Shown here piece after piece: positions 1-9,219 of a stretch of DNA of 64,000 bases. A program made the translations under genes and the position numbers. The DNA lies in contig NZ_SMKA01000016.1 of assembly GCF_004348455.1 (NCBI RefSeq), forward strand, positions 1 to 64,000, read 5' to 3'. Under the pieces are notes generated by a model. The model was given only the letters and a program-made list of their open reading frames with translations, ran no database searches and had not been told where the DNA came from. The first letter of the stretch is position 1. The number at the start of each line of letters is the position of its first letter. Source of the stretch: Kribbella albertanoniae. Its GTDB lineage: Bacteria > Actinomycetota > Actinomycetes > Propionibacteriales > Kribbellaceae.

Positions 1-428
1 GCCCCCACCTGTACGACGTGCTCCCGCGACCGCCCCTCAATCTCCAGGTACGGCGGAATCAGCGGCCACGAGTCGATCTCCAACTCAGCCCCCATCAACT
101 CGAAACTCACCCGCCGATTCTCCTGATAAGACTTCGCCACAAACCCCATCTTCCCGAGCAGCTCGTTGGTCGCCTCGAAGTCCCCAACCACCACCTCGGT
201 CTCCGTCGTCCCATCAATCCCGTCATGCGCAACCTCCTTAACCGCCAAGGTCACCACACTCCCCGTATCCCGCAACCGAACCCACCGCGACTCATCCCCA
301 TCCGCAATGTCATACACAAACCGCCGCATCAACCGCTCCCCCACCCGCCGCCCACCCAACCGAACGATCTCGCTCGCCAGCGCATCGGGATCGACCTCCA
401 ACACCTTCGCCTCGAACTCAATCGCCAT
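1..428 (-). CDS. CYTH domain protein (class IV adenylate cyclase-like), partial
   Basis: The frame begins at an ATG (426-428 on the + strand) behind GGAGGAG and runs off the left edge; about 142 codons are visible. The N-terminus MAIEFEAKV carries the ExExK signature of the CYTH/triphosphate tunnel metalloenzyme fold. It is followed by alternating charged strands (RWVRLRDTG, VTLAVKEV, TETEVVVGDF) and the helix-turn LLGKMGFVAKSYQENRR, which are typical of CyaB/thiamine-triphosphatase-like proteins. Members hydrolyse or cyclise triphosphorylated substrates in a beta-barrel tunnel; the substrate here is unknown. The family call is firm, the exact activity is not. The C-terminus is missing. Confidence 0.85.
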   Translation of the reverse strand, partial: MAIEFEAKVLEVDPDALASEIVRLGGRRVGERLMRRFVYDIADGDESRWVRLRDTGSVVTLAVKEVAHDGIDGTTETEVVVGDFEATNELLGKMGFVAKSYQENRRVSFELMGAELEIDSWPLIPPYLEIEGRSREHVVQVG

Positions 429-517
429 ACCGTCTCCTCCCACCCAGCCAGCGAGGGCTGTTGCCTGGTCGACCTAGGCGCTAGCGTCGCAGTTCGATCC
501 CAACCGGGGAGGGACCA

Positions 518-1681
518 GTGGGCCGCAAGCTCGTCGTGTTGCGTGAAGACAATTCCGAGGCCGTGCTCGAAGAGATCCTCGCCCCGGACGAACAGAACCT
601 TCACGACCGACTTCGTCTCTCCCCCGGCCTGTTGCCGATCGAGGATCTCGAACTCGACGGTCCACTGCTCGTCGTAGGCCAGGAGGTCAGCCTCGCGTCC
701 GGAAGGATCGACCTCGTCGGCCTGGCCAGAAGCGGCGACATCCTCTTGGTCGAGTTCAAGACGGGACCTCAGAACCCCGACTTCCGCCACGTACTCGCTC
801 AGCTCGTCGACTACGGAAGCGACCTCTGGGAGCAATCCCTCGACGAGTTCGACAACACCGTCGTACGGCGCTATCTCGCCAGCAGGTACTGCACCGACCC
901 AAAGATGGCCGGCGCGCGCTCACTCGAAGATGCCAGGGCACGGATCTGGCCCGACATGTCCGAGTCAGACATCAGCCAGTTCCGGACCCGGCTCGCCGAG
1001 ACCCTGGAAACCGGTGACTTCCACTTCATCGCAGTGGCACAGCGTTTCACCACATCGATGGAGAACTCGGTCAAGTACCTCAACCAGTCAATGAAGCGAG
1101 GAACCTTCTACCTCGCCGAGCTGATCCGCTACCAATCGACGCTCTCCGCCGAACCTGGCCAGCCGGTGATCAGTGCCTACGCCTGCCAGATCGTTGCCCG
1201 GCCAGAGCGCCGGCCGACCAGCCCGTCCGCTCAGATAGGCGAGGCCGAGCTCCTCGACTCCATCACCGACGACGAATACCGATTGGCGCTACAGCGGATC
1301 TTCGACGCATGCAAGGGAATCGGACTCAGATTCGAGTGGGGAAAGCGAGGCGCGTCGATCCGACTCCCCACGCCGGACCGAGCCGAGCCCCTGTCAATCG
1401 CTTGGATCTTCCGTCCGGACAGCACCTCCAACTGGTCCGGGCTGTCCCACCTCACCTTGGGATACGACAAGGAAAGCCTGGCAGCCAGGCCATCCGTCAA
1501 AGAACGCATCGAGCAATATGGCAAGGCGGCTCTCGACCTGCCGCACGGCAAGCCACCCAAGATCAAGCTGATCGTAGGAGCAACCTTCGATCCGTCATCA
1601 GTCGTGGCTCTTGAGGTCGAACTGATAGCCCTGATAACAGACACCGTCTCTGCGATCAACGAACAGGGACAACTTGCCTGA
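518..1681 (+). CDS. PD-(D/E)XK nuclease-like protein, unknown function
   Basis: This is a 387-residue protein with a GTG start behind GGGGAGGG. Residues 60-100 carry a PD-(D/E)XK-type core: GRIDLVG (D65), then LLVEFKTG (E79-x-K81), then QLVDYG (Q95, Y99). That is the D-x13-ExK-QxxxY pattern of restriction- and NucS-like nucleases. The C-terminal half (about 240-380) looks like a separate alpha/beta domain and was not recognised. It lies 21 bp upstream of the DUF429 gene in the same direction, so the two are probably co-transcribed. The nuclease fold is inferred from motifs only. It may act in defence or DNA repair, but no direct evidence of a role is visible. Confidence 0.6.
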   Translation: MGRKLVVLREDNSEAVLEEILAPDEQNLHDRLRLSPGLLPIEDLELDGPLLVVGQEVSLASGRIDLVGLARSGDILLVEFKTGPQNPDFRHVLAQLVDYGSDLWEQSLDEFDNTVVRRYLASRYCTDPKMAGARSLEDARARIWPDMSESDISQFRTRLAETLETGDFHFIAVAQRFTTSMENSVKYLNQSMKRGTFYLAELIRYQSTLSAEPGQPVISAYACQIVARPERRPTSPSAQIGEAELLDSITDDEYRLALQRIFDACKGIGLRFEWGKRGASIRLPTPDRAEPLSIAWIFRPDSTSNWSGLSHLTLGYDKESLAARPSVKERIEQYGKAALDLPHGKPPKIKLIVGATFDPSSVVALEVELIALITDTVSAINEQGQLA

Positions 1682-1702
1682 GGGCCCTGACCTGGAGGAC
1701 CT

Positions 1703-2458
1703 ATGCATTACGTCGGAGTCGACCTCGCGTGGGGCCAGAACAACATCACCGGTCTCGCAGTCCTCAACGCCACCGGACAGCTACTCGCCGCCACCCAACG
1801 GAAGACCGACAGCGAGATCATCGAGTGGCTGAGTCCGTGGACCACCGGCCCCTGCCTGGTAGCCATCGACGCACCGATCATCGTCACCAACCCCACCGGC
1901 AACCGCCCCTGCGAAAGCCTAGTGAGCCGGCACTTCGGCAAGTACGGCGCCTCCTGCCACTCGGCAAACCTCTCGAAACCCCACTTCGCCAACGGGACCC
2001 GCGCACTCCGCCTCGCGGACCAACTCGGCCTCGCCGTCAACCCCCAAGACCAATCCCAACGCAGAGCGGTGGAGGTCTACCCGCACCCCGCGATCGTCGT
2101 ACTGTTCGACCTGCCACGCATCCTGCAGTACAAGCACAAGCCCGGTCGCGACCTAGAACACTTGCGACATGAACTGCTCCGCCTCCTCGACCACCTAGAA
2201 GACCTTCGCCACGCATCTCCACCACTACTACTCGAGGCCAGCCCCGATTCGCACCGCATCAGGCAAGCAGCCGCCGAAGCCCAGCGAAAAGTCGACCTCA
2301 CCCGAATCGAAGACTCCATCGACGCCATAGTCTGCGCCTACATCGCGGCCTACGCAGTAGCCAACCCAACAGCCGTCCGAGCGATGGGCGACCTAAAGAC
2401 CGGCTACATCCTGACGCCGGTAACGACGCAAATCGCCAACGCCTACGATTCAGTCTGA
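1703..2458 (+). CDS. DUF429 family protein (predicted RNase H-like nuclease)
   Basis: A 251-residue protein starting at ATG behind CTGGAGGACCT. The N-terminal MHYVGVDLAWG and the central VAIDAPI are the two hallmark acidic strands of DUF429, an RNase H-fold family. The HSANLSKP stretch and RAVEVYPHPA (residues about 80-130) also match that family, and DSIDAIVCAYIAAYA near the C-terminus supplies the last acidic position. Members are widespread in bacteria and archaea and biochemically uncharacterised; nuclease activity is predicted from fold. It follows the PD-(D/E)XK gene closely, so the two nuclease-like proteins may work together. The family call is confident, the activity inferred. Confidence 0.82.
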   Translation: MHYVGVDLAWGQNNITGLAVLNATGQLLAATQRKTDSEIIEWLSPWTTGPCLVAIDAPIIVTNPTGNRPCESLVSRHFGKYGASCHSANLSKPHFANGTRALRLADQLGLAVNPQDQSQRRAVEVYPHPAIVVLFDLPRILQYKHKPGRDLEHLRHELLRLLDHLEDLRHASPPLLLEASPDSHRIRQAAAEAQRKVDLTRIEDSIDAIVCAYIAAYAVANPTAVRAMGDLKTGYILTPVTTQIANAYDSV

Positions 2459-2676
2459 GGCCGTCCGGGCGCACCAGGGAGTCCACGCGAGCCAACCAGA
2501 CGTAAGGGATGCCAACGACATTCGAGCCGTAGCAGGCATTCGTACGCCGCCCTCCACAACGAAGCTGGTCCCGGAGTCTCACATCCCTGAGCCAGCCGCC
2601 CACGAATTGCACCGACCGCGGTGTTTACTGATGGGTACGAACAGCAAAGACTCATTGGATGGAGCGGGCCCAGGGC
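2459..2676. other. Intergenic gap, no feature recognised
   Basis: This lies between the convergent DUF429 gene and the methyltransferase-like gene. No clear terminator hairpin or small gene was found. Base composition begins to shift to AT-richer sequence near 2650. Confidence 0.4.
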
Positions 2677-3927
2677 TTATCCAGCAGCGTCTGCTACCCC
2701 ACTGGCAGCTGCCTCAATATGCCTACTGAACTCGCTGTCAAGATAGTCCACCTTGCTATACCACCGGCTCCCAAGAATGTCCGCCATGCCATCTCGAGAA
2801 GACTCGAATAGGCTGTCACTATTCCGGAGCTCTTCATCCACATCTTTCACGGAATCCATGCGCCGAGTCTGCTGACGCAACTCAGCACAATCGTCCGGGA
2901 CCACAGCATGGGGCAGCAACTTTGCAGGATCACTGATATATGGAGGCTCAGGCTTAACAAAAACGGCGATACTAAACATGTCTGGGGCGGGTCGATCTGC
3001 ATGTAAGCGGTAGGAGTGAACGCTAGTGAGCCTATATTTCGCAGTTCGATGCTGCTTGCCGACGCCACTAATCCAGCGCAGGAACGCCAGGACGTGGAGG
3101 TGATTGAAAGTCTGATCACTACAGGAATCGGGGTCGGGAAATATTGCGTCAGACGCACCGAACACCGTGCGCGCAACACTCACCGACTCATCACCGCAGG
3201 CCTCGACGCCTCGCCGCAGCGCGTCGATAAGGCTGATCGCATTCAGCTCTCCTGCCTTACTTTGCCCTGTCCTGTCAAATGTCCCCGTAAGCAAGAGAAC
3301 CCACGGCTCATCTCTGGCCATCTGAATCTTCAGCAGACCGCCGATAGCCGCATACATGCTATCGCGACCACCGGCCGGATCATTGGTCGCACTGCCGCAA
3401 AAGTCTAGATTGACAATATCGAATGACAGATCCTTCGCTGCAATATAGGCTGGCGACCGAACATCAGCAAGGCTCACGAAGTCGTCCGGGAGCACGTCAC
3501 TTTCTCTGTGCACAAACCCGCTGCGCCGGAGTTCTTCCCGTGCAAGATTGAGATATGTTCCCTCAACACTCCCCTCACCTGCCGAGCGGTCGAGGCCGAG
3601 GTACCGCAGCGGAACGCCTTGTTTCGAACACTCCGCAGCAAACATAGTTACGTCAATCATGTCACTACCAGGAAGGCCAAAGTAGTTGACCGACTCGCGA
3701 TTAGGCTTTACTGCGATGAGAGCGGGCAGCAGGCTTTTGAATGCGCCGAGCCACTGAGAGGTTCGTACCCTGTGTTTTCGCGGTCGATGCCAGCCCTTAA
3801 ACTCCCGAGGAGGCAATTCCCGACCGACCGGTTCCTCGTATGGGAGCCCTTCGTCGAAATCGTCGCCCACTTCGACAGGCAGGTCATCATCCTGAGCCTC
3901 ACCGTCCCATAGGTCCTCGTTTGTCAT
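2677..3927 (-). CDS. Methyltransferase-like partner of the GHKL ATPase, unknown function
   Basis: A 416-residue protein whose ATG overlaps the stop of the upstream GHKL ATPase gene (ATGA at 3924-3927), which implies coupled translation. The first 45 residues are acidic and low-complexity. After that a Rossmann-like progression can be read: VNYFGLPGSDMIDV (motif I-like), LRYLGLDRS (acidic end of strand 2), ESDVLPDDF, and FDIVNLDFCGS (motif IV-like). The order resembles SAM-dependent methyltransferases, including the TcmP-like partner class, but the glycine-rich loop is poor, so it may be inactive or use another ligand. The C-terminal half is unrecognised. DNA here is AT-richer than the flanks, suggesting recent acquisition. 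No characterised homologue was recognised. Confidence 0.55.
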   Translation of the reverse strand: MTNEDLWDGEAQDDDLPVEVGDDFDEGLPYEEPVGRELPPREFKGWHRPRKHRVRTSQWLGAFKSLLPALIAVKPNRESVNYFGLPGSDMIDVTMFAAECSKQGVPLRYLGLDRSAGEGSVEGTYLNLAREELRRSGFVHRESDVLPDDFVSLADVRSPAYIAAKDLSFDIVNLDFCGSATNDPAGGRDSMYAAIGGLLKIQMARDEPWVLLLTGTFDRTGQSKAGELNAISLIDALRRGVEACGDESVSVARTVFGASDAIFPDPDSCSDQTFNHLHVLAFLRWISGVGKQHRTAKYRLTSVHSYRLHADRPAPDMFSIAVFVKPEPPYISDPAKLLPHAVVPDDCAELRQQTRRMDSVKDVDEELRNSDSLFESSRDGMADILGSRWYSKVDYLDSEFSRHIEAAASGVADAAG

Positions 3928-5858
3928 GAGTCGGCCCTCAGGACATTCGCAAGCGCCTGCATTAACTCCTGAGCTTTCTCGTCAGACAGGTATTCAAGCA
4001 CGTCGAATGCGGCCAAGATCTGCGCGATCGCCGCCAGCCTCTGCTGTTCAGCCAGCGCGGCAGCACTGCGCCGCCGCGCTCCACCGAGAACCGCCTCCGG
4101 ATCCAGCCGAATCGCGTCTACCTCGATGTCATCCGCCCCTCGCCCCCAAGTGACTGGCGGGGGCAGACCGCCATCGGGTTGATTAGCGCGCCACGCAGCT
4201 GTAGCGACACGTTGAATCTTCGATTCCGTACTTGCAGCCGCAGCGCTACGATTCTCCCGCCGGACTTCATTGGCGAGACTCTTCTGCATGTTAATTGACC
4301 GCCCAATCGCAGAATGAAGCCACGCAGTAACTCGCCGAGCATGAGGATGAGATTGATTGAAGCCCTCACGGTCGATATTCAAAGCGGATTCAAAGCCTTG
4401 GGTCACAAAGATCTCACATGACAACTGGCGAAGGCGTGCAATCTCCGCCACTTTATACTGCAGAAAGCCACGGTCAAATAATGTGCCACTTGCGCCATGG
4501 ACCCGAATTAGAACACCATTATGTTCGGTCGGAGCAATCTTCGGAGCCCACATTAAATAGCCAGTAAATTCGAGCGGCCCGCCACTGCGGGCTGTTTCAA
4601 GGTCCTCGAATTCGTCACGCACATGGCCAGCGAATATCGACGGCATCTTCAGTGCATGGCTCGTCGCTGGAAGACTTCGAAAGCGCAACGGACGGCGTAA
4701 TTCAAGATTGTCAATGAAAACCCGGAATGACTGTGACCCTTCACCGATATTTGAAGGCACTCCCAATGTATCCGCAAGCGTCCCATCGTTCACCTTTTCA
4801 GGCTTTGCTCGCGCATCACGTGGGCCCTTCCTTGCATCGGAAGGCAGCTTATAGCGAATAGCATCCTCGTTGCCGGTCATCAAAGGGTGGACGCCGATAT
4901 AGGGCAAAGGAGCAGCGAGCGCAATATCCCAGACCGTCTGTAGATACTTGTCAAATAAATGCGTCGTCGAGGGGTTCCTCACCTTCACACCAGTCAACTG
5001 CGCCCACACCTGGTCAACGAGTTTCTCAAACGCCTCCAGGCCTGTGTCCTGAGGCCCCCAAGGGAGATTGTCTACCGAGCCTTTTGCGCCGTCCAATACC
5101 AGGCTTCCGGCAGCAAGGCGGCCGATATTGAATGCCGGAGGTGCCTCCCCGTGAGAAACGCGCACCCAACGGTCCTGGTCAGAAAGGGTCCTAACTGCGT
5201 GACGCTGCAGGTCAGTAAGTATGATCGTGGTGCCGCTGGATTCAACGTCACTGGCTTCAACGCGCCAGATTGACACCAACCCAGCCTCGTACTTGCCGTC
5301 GGCGATATCGTTTGTTTCGTCATCGTAGGTACGAAGACGAACTGACGCCACTGTGCGCCAAGGATCGTCCTTGACCTTTGTGATGATCTGAAACGCGTGA
5401 GTGAGTTGCGACACAGAGAAGAGTCCGATGCCAATGCGGCCGATCAGCCGCCGACCGCCCGGGCTTAGAAAGCGGTTGTCGGATTGAGTGACCTTTAGTT
5501 CGGCACCATCCTCTGACCGCTTTGCACTCCCTCCGATATGCTCGATTAAATGAGCAACTACCTCCGGACTCATGCCATTGCCGTCGTCAGAAACTGTGAT
5601 ACTTGAGAACCGAGGGCGGTCAGTCTGGATCACTACTTCACTCGCGTCGGCGTCATACGCGTTTGAAACGAGCTCACGAAGAGCACTTGCCGGCTCACGG
5701 TAGATGCCGTCCGTGACTCTTGCGAGGACCTTTTCGTCGGTCGTCAGCTTCGCCTGCACGACCTGATGGCCGCCCTGGCTACCTCTGATCTGTTTAGCCA
5801 GCGACGGCGCCACCAATTTGGAGTCCGCGACCTCATGTCCTTCGGCCATGTGAGCCAC
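3924..5858 (-). CDS. GHKL (Hsp90-like) ATPase, candidate defence component
   Basis: A 644-residue protein with a complete Bergerat ATP-binding fold in the first 150 residues. The N-box is ALRELVSNAYDADAS (E62, N66, D69), the G1 box VSDDGNGMS (D92, G95), and the G2 box GRIGIGLFSV (140-149). This arrangement is closest to Hsp90/MORC-like ATPases rather than histidine kinases: there is no phosphoacceptor domain. The middle is a probable transducer domain. The C-terminus is Ala/Gln-rich and helical, probably coiled coil. The start is GTG (5858) or an in-frame ATG three codons later (5849); neither has a strong ribosome site. It overlaps the downstream methyltransferase-like gene by 4 bp. Such ATPases often occur in anti-phage systems; the role here is inferred from that and from island location. 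Confidence 0.75.
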   Translation of the reverse strand: MAHMAEGHEVADSKLVAPSLAKQIRGSQGGHQVVQAKLTTDEKVLARVTDGIYREPASALRELVSNAYDADASEVVIQTDRPRFSSITVSDDGNGMSPEVVAHLIEHIGGSAKRSEDGAELKVTQSDNRFLSPGGRRLIGRIGIGLFSVSQLTHAFQIITKVKDDPWRTVASVRLRTYDDETNDIADGKYEAGLVSIWRVEASDVESSGTTIILTDLQRHAVRTLSDQDRWVRVSHGEAPPAFNIGRLAAGSLVLDGAKGSVDNLPWGPQDTGLEAFEKLVDQVWAQLTGVKVRNPSTTHLFDKYLQTVWDIALAAPLPYIGVHPLMTGNEDAIRYKLPSDARKGPRDARAKPEKVNDGTLADTLGVPSNIGEGSQSFRVFIDNLELRRPLRFRSLPATSHALKMPSIFAGHVRDEFEDLETARSGGPLEFTGYLMWAPKIAPTEHNGVLIRVHGASGTLFDRGFLQYKVAEIARLRQLSCEIFVTQGFESALNIDREGFNQSHPHARRVTAWLHSAIGRSINMQKSLANEVRRENRSAAAASTESKIQRVATAAWRANQPDGGLPPPVTWGRGADDIEVDAIRLDPEAVLGGARRRSAAALAEQQRLAAIAQILAAFDVLEYLSDEKAQELMQALANVLRADS

Positions 5859-5954
5859 ACTAGTCGCGCACGTGCAGGTCTGCGTATGCCCGGCGAGGCG
5901 CGAAGTGCATACGACTCGTACGCCGAGCGCAGGTCTCCTAGGCCCGCTATTAGG

Positions 5955-6570
5955 CGGAACTGATCGTCGTTGCCACGGCGGTGCAGATCGTTGAGTCGGT
6001 CGCGAGTCGGCGCCGGGTCGTTCGTCACATCGGGTCGGCGCGTGACGAGGCCGAACTCGGATTGCTCATCGAAGAAGCGAACCGGCTGCCTGCTAATGAT
6101 CGTCAGGGAGTCCTTGACCTCGGCATCCCCGGCCGTCCCGAAAGCCGAACTGCTCTCGCCACCGGCACAGGTCGGGCTGTTCGCCGACATCGCGGTCCGC
6201 CGCTATCGCAGCAGATGGTGCAGCGTGCGCGTGTCCTCAAGGGATCATCAAGGCTGCTCCATGACGCCGTTGCTGGGGTCTACTCCAGACTCGGCTTTCG
6301 ACATCGTGGGCGACGAGGACTACCGCGACCTGGTGATCGCACGCATGGTCGAGCCGACCAGTCTGCTCGACATCGACCAGGTCCTGGCCACAATGGGCCG
6401 AGTCTCAGCGAGCCTGTCGACTCGCAAACGCACGCTCGGGAAGGGACCTGTCGCGACCAGATGCTTCACAACCATGCCCTACCAGCGGCGACGGCAGCCT
6501 GGTGTTGCACGACATGTCCTTGCCACAGCACACTGTCCGGCCGTCGTCGTTAGCGCCCGACCGCATTGAT
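5955..6570 (+). pseudogene. Decayed IS1634-type transposase remnant
   Basis: Three reading frames carry successive pieces of one transposase. TAVQIVESVASRRRVVRHIG and DEAELGLLIEEANRL (about 5960-6120) match the N-terminus. DEDYRDLVIARMVEPTSLLD (about 6316-6375, another frame) matches the conserved RxLVxARIxEPTSK block. DGSLVLHDMSLP (about 6490-6525, third frame) resembles the LVLYDVTTLYF strand that carries the first catalytic Asp. At least two frameshifts separate them, and the rest of the transposase is absent, replaced by the convergent nuclease gene. No terminal inverted repeats were found. It marks past insertion at the edge of the restriction genes. Assignment is from remembered family motifs. 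Confidence 0.65.
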
Positions 6571-6580
6571 GACGACTCGA

Positions 6581-7786
6581 CTATATATCCGGCTCAGCCC
6601 GGGCCGCCGCCTTCGCGGCGAGCCAGGCGCGAACGGCTGCGGCATCGGCGTACCCCTGCCCCTTCAGGACGTCGACGATGTCTTGACCGCAGATCAGCAC
6701 GATCGGGTGGCCATCGGTGCGGACCTCGGTGTAGGCCTGCGCGGCGAAATATGACGTGGTGACGAAGACACCGAATTCTCGATGCCGGATGCGGGAGATC
6801 AGGCGTGCGATGTCCCGGACACCGACCGATGTACTCGCACCGTAGCACTTGGCCTCGAGAGCGAAGTCGATGGTGATCTGATCGGATGGTGGCCCGAGGC
6901 TGTACTCGCCTACCGCGTCTCGGCCACCATCTCGGCTCGGCCGGGTGACATCGCATTTCCCCGTGGCCGGAGCTAGGAGCCTCCAAAGATCGACTGCGAT
7001 TGACTCGAAGTCATGCTCACGGTCGCGGAAGTAGTCGCGAATCGCCGCAAGCATCCCTCGTTCGCCTGGATCGCTGGGGAACTGCTCGGTCTTGCTCCTG
7101 ACCGTCATGGTGGCGGGCGCTTCCAAGGGCACGTAGACCCGCTCATCGACCCACGACTTCCATGGAGCCGGACAGCGCACGCTCTCGTAGGCGTTGCCCG
7201 CGAGCACGTCATTAATCCACGCTCGCGAGACGTGGCCAACGTCAAGAACAGTGAAGCGCGCACGGTAGTTCTGAAACCGTTGCCCGCCCGTACTGCGCCA
7301 GATCGCTACCAAGTCGTCGTCACTTGTCAGCGTCTCCGCACCTGGCACCAGCAGCCCGATGAAGGCAACGCTCCGGCCAGGCATCGCCCTATGGAAGAGT
7401 AAGAAGGGCGGGACTCGCCGCCGGTCGTCGGACGTACCGTGGCCGAGCGCGAAGACATCCCGAAGGAGGCGATTTCCCTCGCGCTGCGTCTGGTGAAGCT
7501 CACGTCCCGGCTTGCGATTATCCCCAAAGTAGGTGAAGACACCTGTCTGAGGGTCGAGGACATCGGGCCAGTCGGCCTCAGCCCCCGACGTGTACAACGC
7601 AACAAGGCGCACCGATTCTGAACGCACCGAGCCCTTTGGCCTGAATCCGCCTTGATTTCCAACCGGCAGAAGCCGCGCCAACGCATCGTCCGCGGCAGAG
7701 CCGGCTGTACCGCCGGCGTAGACCGCATCGACGATCAGATCCGCTGTCTCGAGACCCACGAACGGAAAGATTGGACCGTCATTCAC
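6581..7786 (-). CDS. AspBHI-like modification-dependent restriction endonuclease
   Basis: A 401-residue protein with a GTG start (7784-7786). The N-terminal ~230 residues (VLDPQTGVFTYFGDNRKPG, then RRVPPFLLFHRAMPG and SWVDERVYVPLEAP) resemble the DNA-recognition half of AspBHI-type enzymes. The C-terminal ~130 residues form an Mrr-like PD-(D/E)XK core: VTRPSRDGGRDAVGEY with the Asp, then FALEAKCYG with ExK, then a conserved QAYTEV helix. AspBHI cuts at a distance from 5-methylcytosine. Such enzymes usually attack methylated foreign DNA. It sits next to a locus encoding a C5 methyltransferase, so the two specificities must not overlap for the host to survive. The domain call is good; the target is unknown. 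Confidence 0.75.
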   Translation of the reverse strand: MNDGPIFPFVGLETADLIVDAVYAGGTAGSAADDALARLLPVGNQGGFRPKGSVRSESVRLVALYTSGAEADWPDVLDPQTGVFTYFGDNRKPGRELHQTQREGNRLLRDVFALGHGTSDDRRRVPPFLLFHRAMPGRSVAFIGLLVPGAETLTSDDDLVAIWRSTGGQRFQNYRARFTVLDVGHVSRAWINDVLAGNAYESVRCPAPWKSWVDERVYVPLEAPATMTVRSKTEQFPSDPGERGMLAAIRDYFRDREHDFESIAVDLWRLLAPATGKCDVTRPSRDGGRDAVGEYSLGPPSDQITIDFALEAKCYGASTSVGVRDIARLISRIRHREFGVFVTTSYFAAQAYTEVRTDGHPIVLICGQDIVDVLKGQGYADAAAVRAWLAAKAAARAEPDI

Positions 7787-8274
7787 GAGCGCAGGCTATC
7801 CTGCGCGAGGCCAACCGCTGGGATCACCTTAGCCAGGGCGACGACCGAACGTTATTCCGTCCACCTGGCCCTGGGGAGGAGTCTTCAGCTAGCTCGCGCA
7901 GACGGTCTGGAGTCGTCATAGCCATCCGCTCCATGCAGGGGCAAGTCCCACCACATAGAAACCCTCGCAGCGTCGGCGTATCCACGAGCCTCCTGGACGT
8001 GGCCGATGGTTGACCACAGATCACCGCTATCGGTTGCCGAATCCGCACGCACCGCGGGTGGATGCCCCGCCTGCGTGGACGGCATCATCGATCAGATCAG
8101 CGGAGCCTGAGCCCTGTGAACGTATAGATTGCTCCAGCACTCACCAGCTATCCCCCGGATGATCCGTGGAGCCGCTCCGGCTCGAGACAGACGACCGCTC
8201 TGCCATCGAGTCGGCCAGTGATCGGCGCAGCGCGCATTTGACAGCTAGCTCAAAGAGTCGAGGAGGTTCCGTCA
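7787..8274. other. Intergenic region between divergent nuclease genes
   Basis: Nearly 490 bp separate the AspBHI-like gene and the first NaeI-family gene, which point away from each other. Both promoters should lie here. No convincing intact gene is present. A short minus-strand reading (about 7890-8050, including HVQEARGYADAARVSMWWDL) looks protein-like and may be a gene remnant, but it matches nothing I recognise. The right end carries the AGGAGG ribosome site (8261-8266) of the NaeI-family gene. Confidence 0.4.
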
Positions 8275-9219
8275 GTGCCACCGCCGGCGGCGATAGTGGA
8301 TCCAGAGATTGACGCAGTTGAGGCCGAGCTCCTGCGCCTCGATCCGAGCGGCGATAGGGTGGCCCGTGTTCTGCGCGAAACACTCGACCAGCTCCTCGAC
8401 GGCCGTCGGCGAGGCCGGTGGAGCTACACGGATCTCCACAAGACCGAAAAGACGTACATGGGAACCTTGGTGGAGATCAACCTCCACCGGGAGTTTGACT
8501 TCGCAGACGGGGACGACACCGACTACCAGATTGCTGGAGTCCAGGTGGACTGCAAGTTCTCACAGAAGATCGGTGGCTGGGAGTTCGGGCCTGAACTGGT
8601 GGGCCATCTCGGTCTCGTGGTCTGGGCGAACGATCTACAGAGCATCTGGCGCGCCGGCTTGGTCCGCGCATCGACAGGGATCCTGCGCGAGTCCACGAAT
8701 CGCGACGCCAAGCGGAAGCTGACACAGACAGGGCTTGCTCAGGTGCGATGGCTATGGGACTCCCATCCCGGTCTGGAGCCAAACCAAATCCTGCAGATGG
8801 ACCCAATCCAGCGCGAGCGCATCTACTCCGCTGGACCTTCTGGACAGGCCCGCCTCGACCAGCTTTGCCGCGAGCTCCAGAGGGTCATTCTCCGACGGAC
8901 CACTGTCGAAACGATTGGCTGGGGACTAGTCGATCCCCTGAAGCGAATGCGTGCCAACAAGGGCGCTCGCGACAACCTTCGCCCCGAAGGACTGCTCGTC
9001 CTAGGCCACCAGGACAACGACCCGCTTGTGGCGGCTGCTCTAGGTTTACCAAGACCCACGAAAGGACAGTTCATCGTCTGCCGCGTTGTCCCAGCCGAGG
9101 TTGGAACCGGCGCTGAGATCAGCGGAACGTGGTGGCGTCCAGCGGAACTGGAGGATCCCGTCGTCAGTGCTCCCGTTGTCCCGAGGAGAATCAGCACGGT
9201 CTATCCTCGTGTGCCGTGA
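8275..9219 (+). CDS. NaeI-family type II restriction endonuclease, paralogue 1
   Basis: A 314-residue protein, GTG start, AGGAGG ribosome site. It carries the full NaeI active-site layout: T57, E67 (GTLVEIN), D83 (TDYQIAG), D92 and K94 (VDCKFSQ). Spacings of 10, 16, 9 and 2 residues match those I recall for NaeI T60/E70/D86/D95/K97. L40 corresponds to NaeI Leu43, whose change to Lys converts NaeI to a topoisomerase. The C-terminal part has the family pattern around NRDAKRKLTQTG and NLRPEGLLVLG, which in NaeI is the second DNA-binding (Topo) domain. NaeI cleaves GCCGGC after binding two sites; the specificity here is untested. It overlaps the next paralogue by GTGA, so translation is coupled. 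Confidence 0.88.
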   Translation: MPPPAAIVDPEIDAVEAELLRLDPSGDRVARVLRETLDQLLDGRRRGRWSYTDLHKTEKTYMGTLVEINLHREFDFADGDDTDYQIAGVQVDCKFSQKIGGWEFGPELVGHLGLVVWANDLQSIWRAGLVRASTGILRESTNRDAKRKLTQTGLAQVRWLWDSHPGLEPNQILQMDPIQRERIYSAGPSGQARLDQLCRELQRVILRRTTVETIGWGLVDPLKRMRANKGARDNLRPEGLLVLGHQDNDPLVAAALGLPRPTKGQFIVCRVVPAEVGTGAEISGTWWRPAELEDPVVSAPVVPRRISTVYPRVP

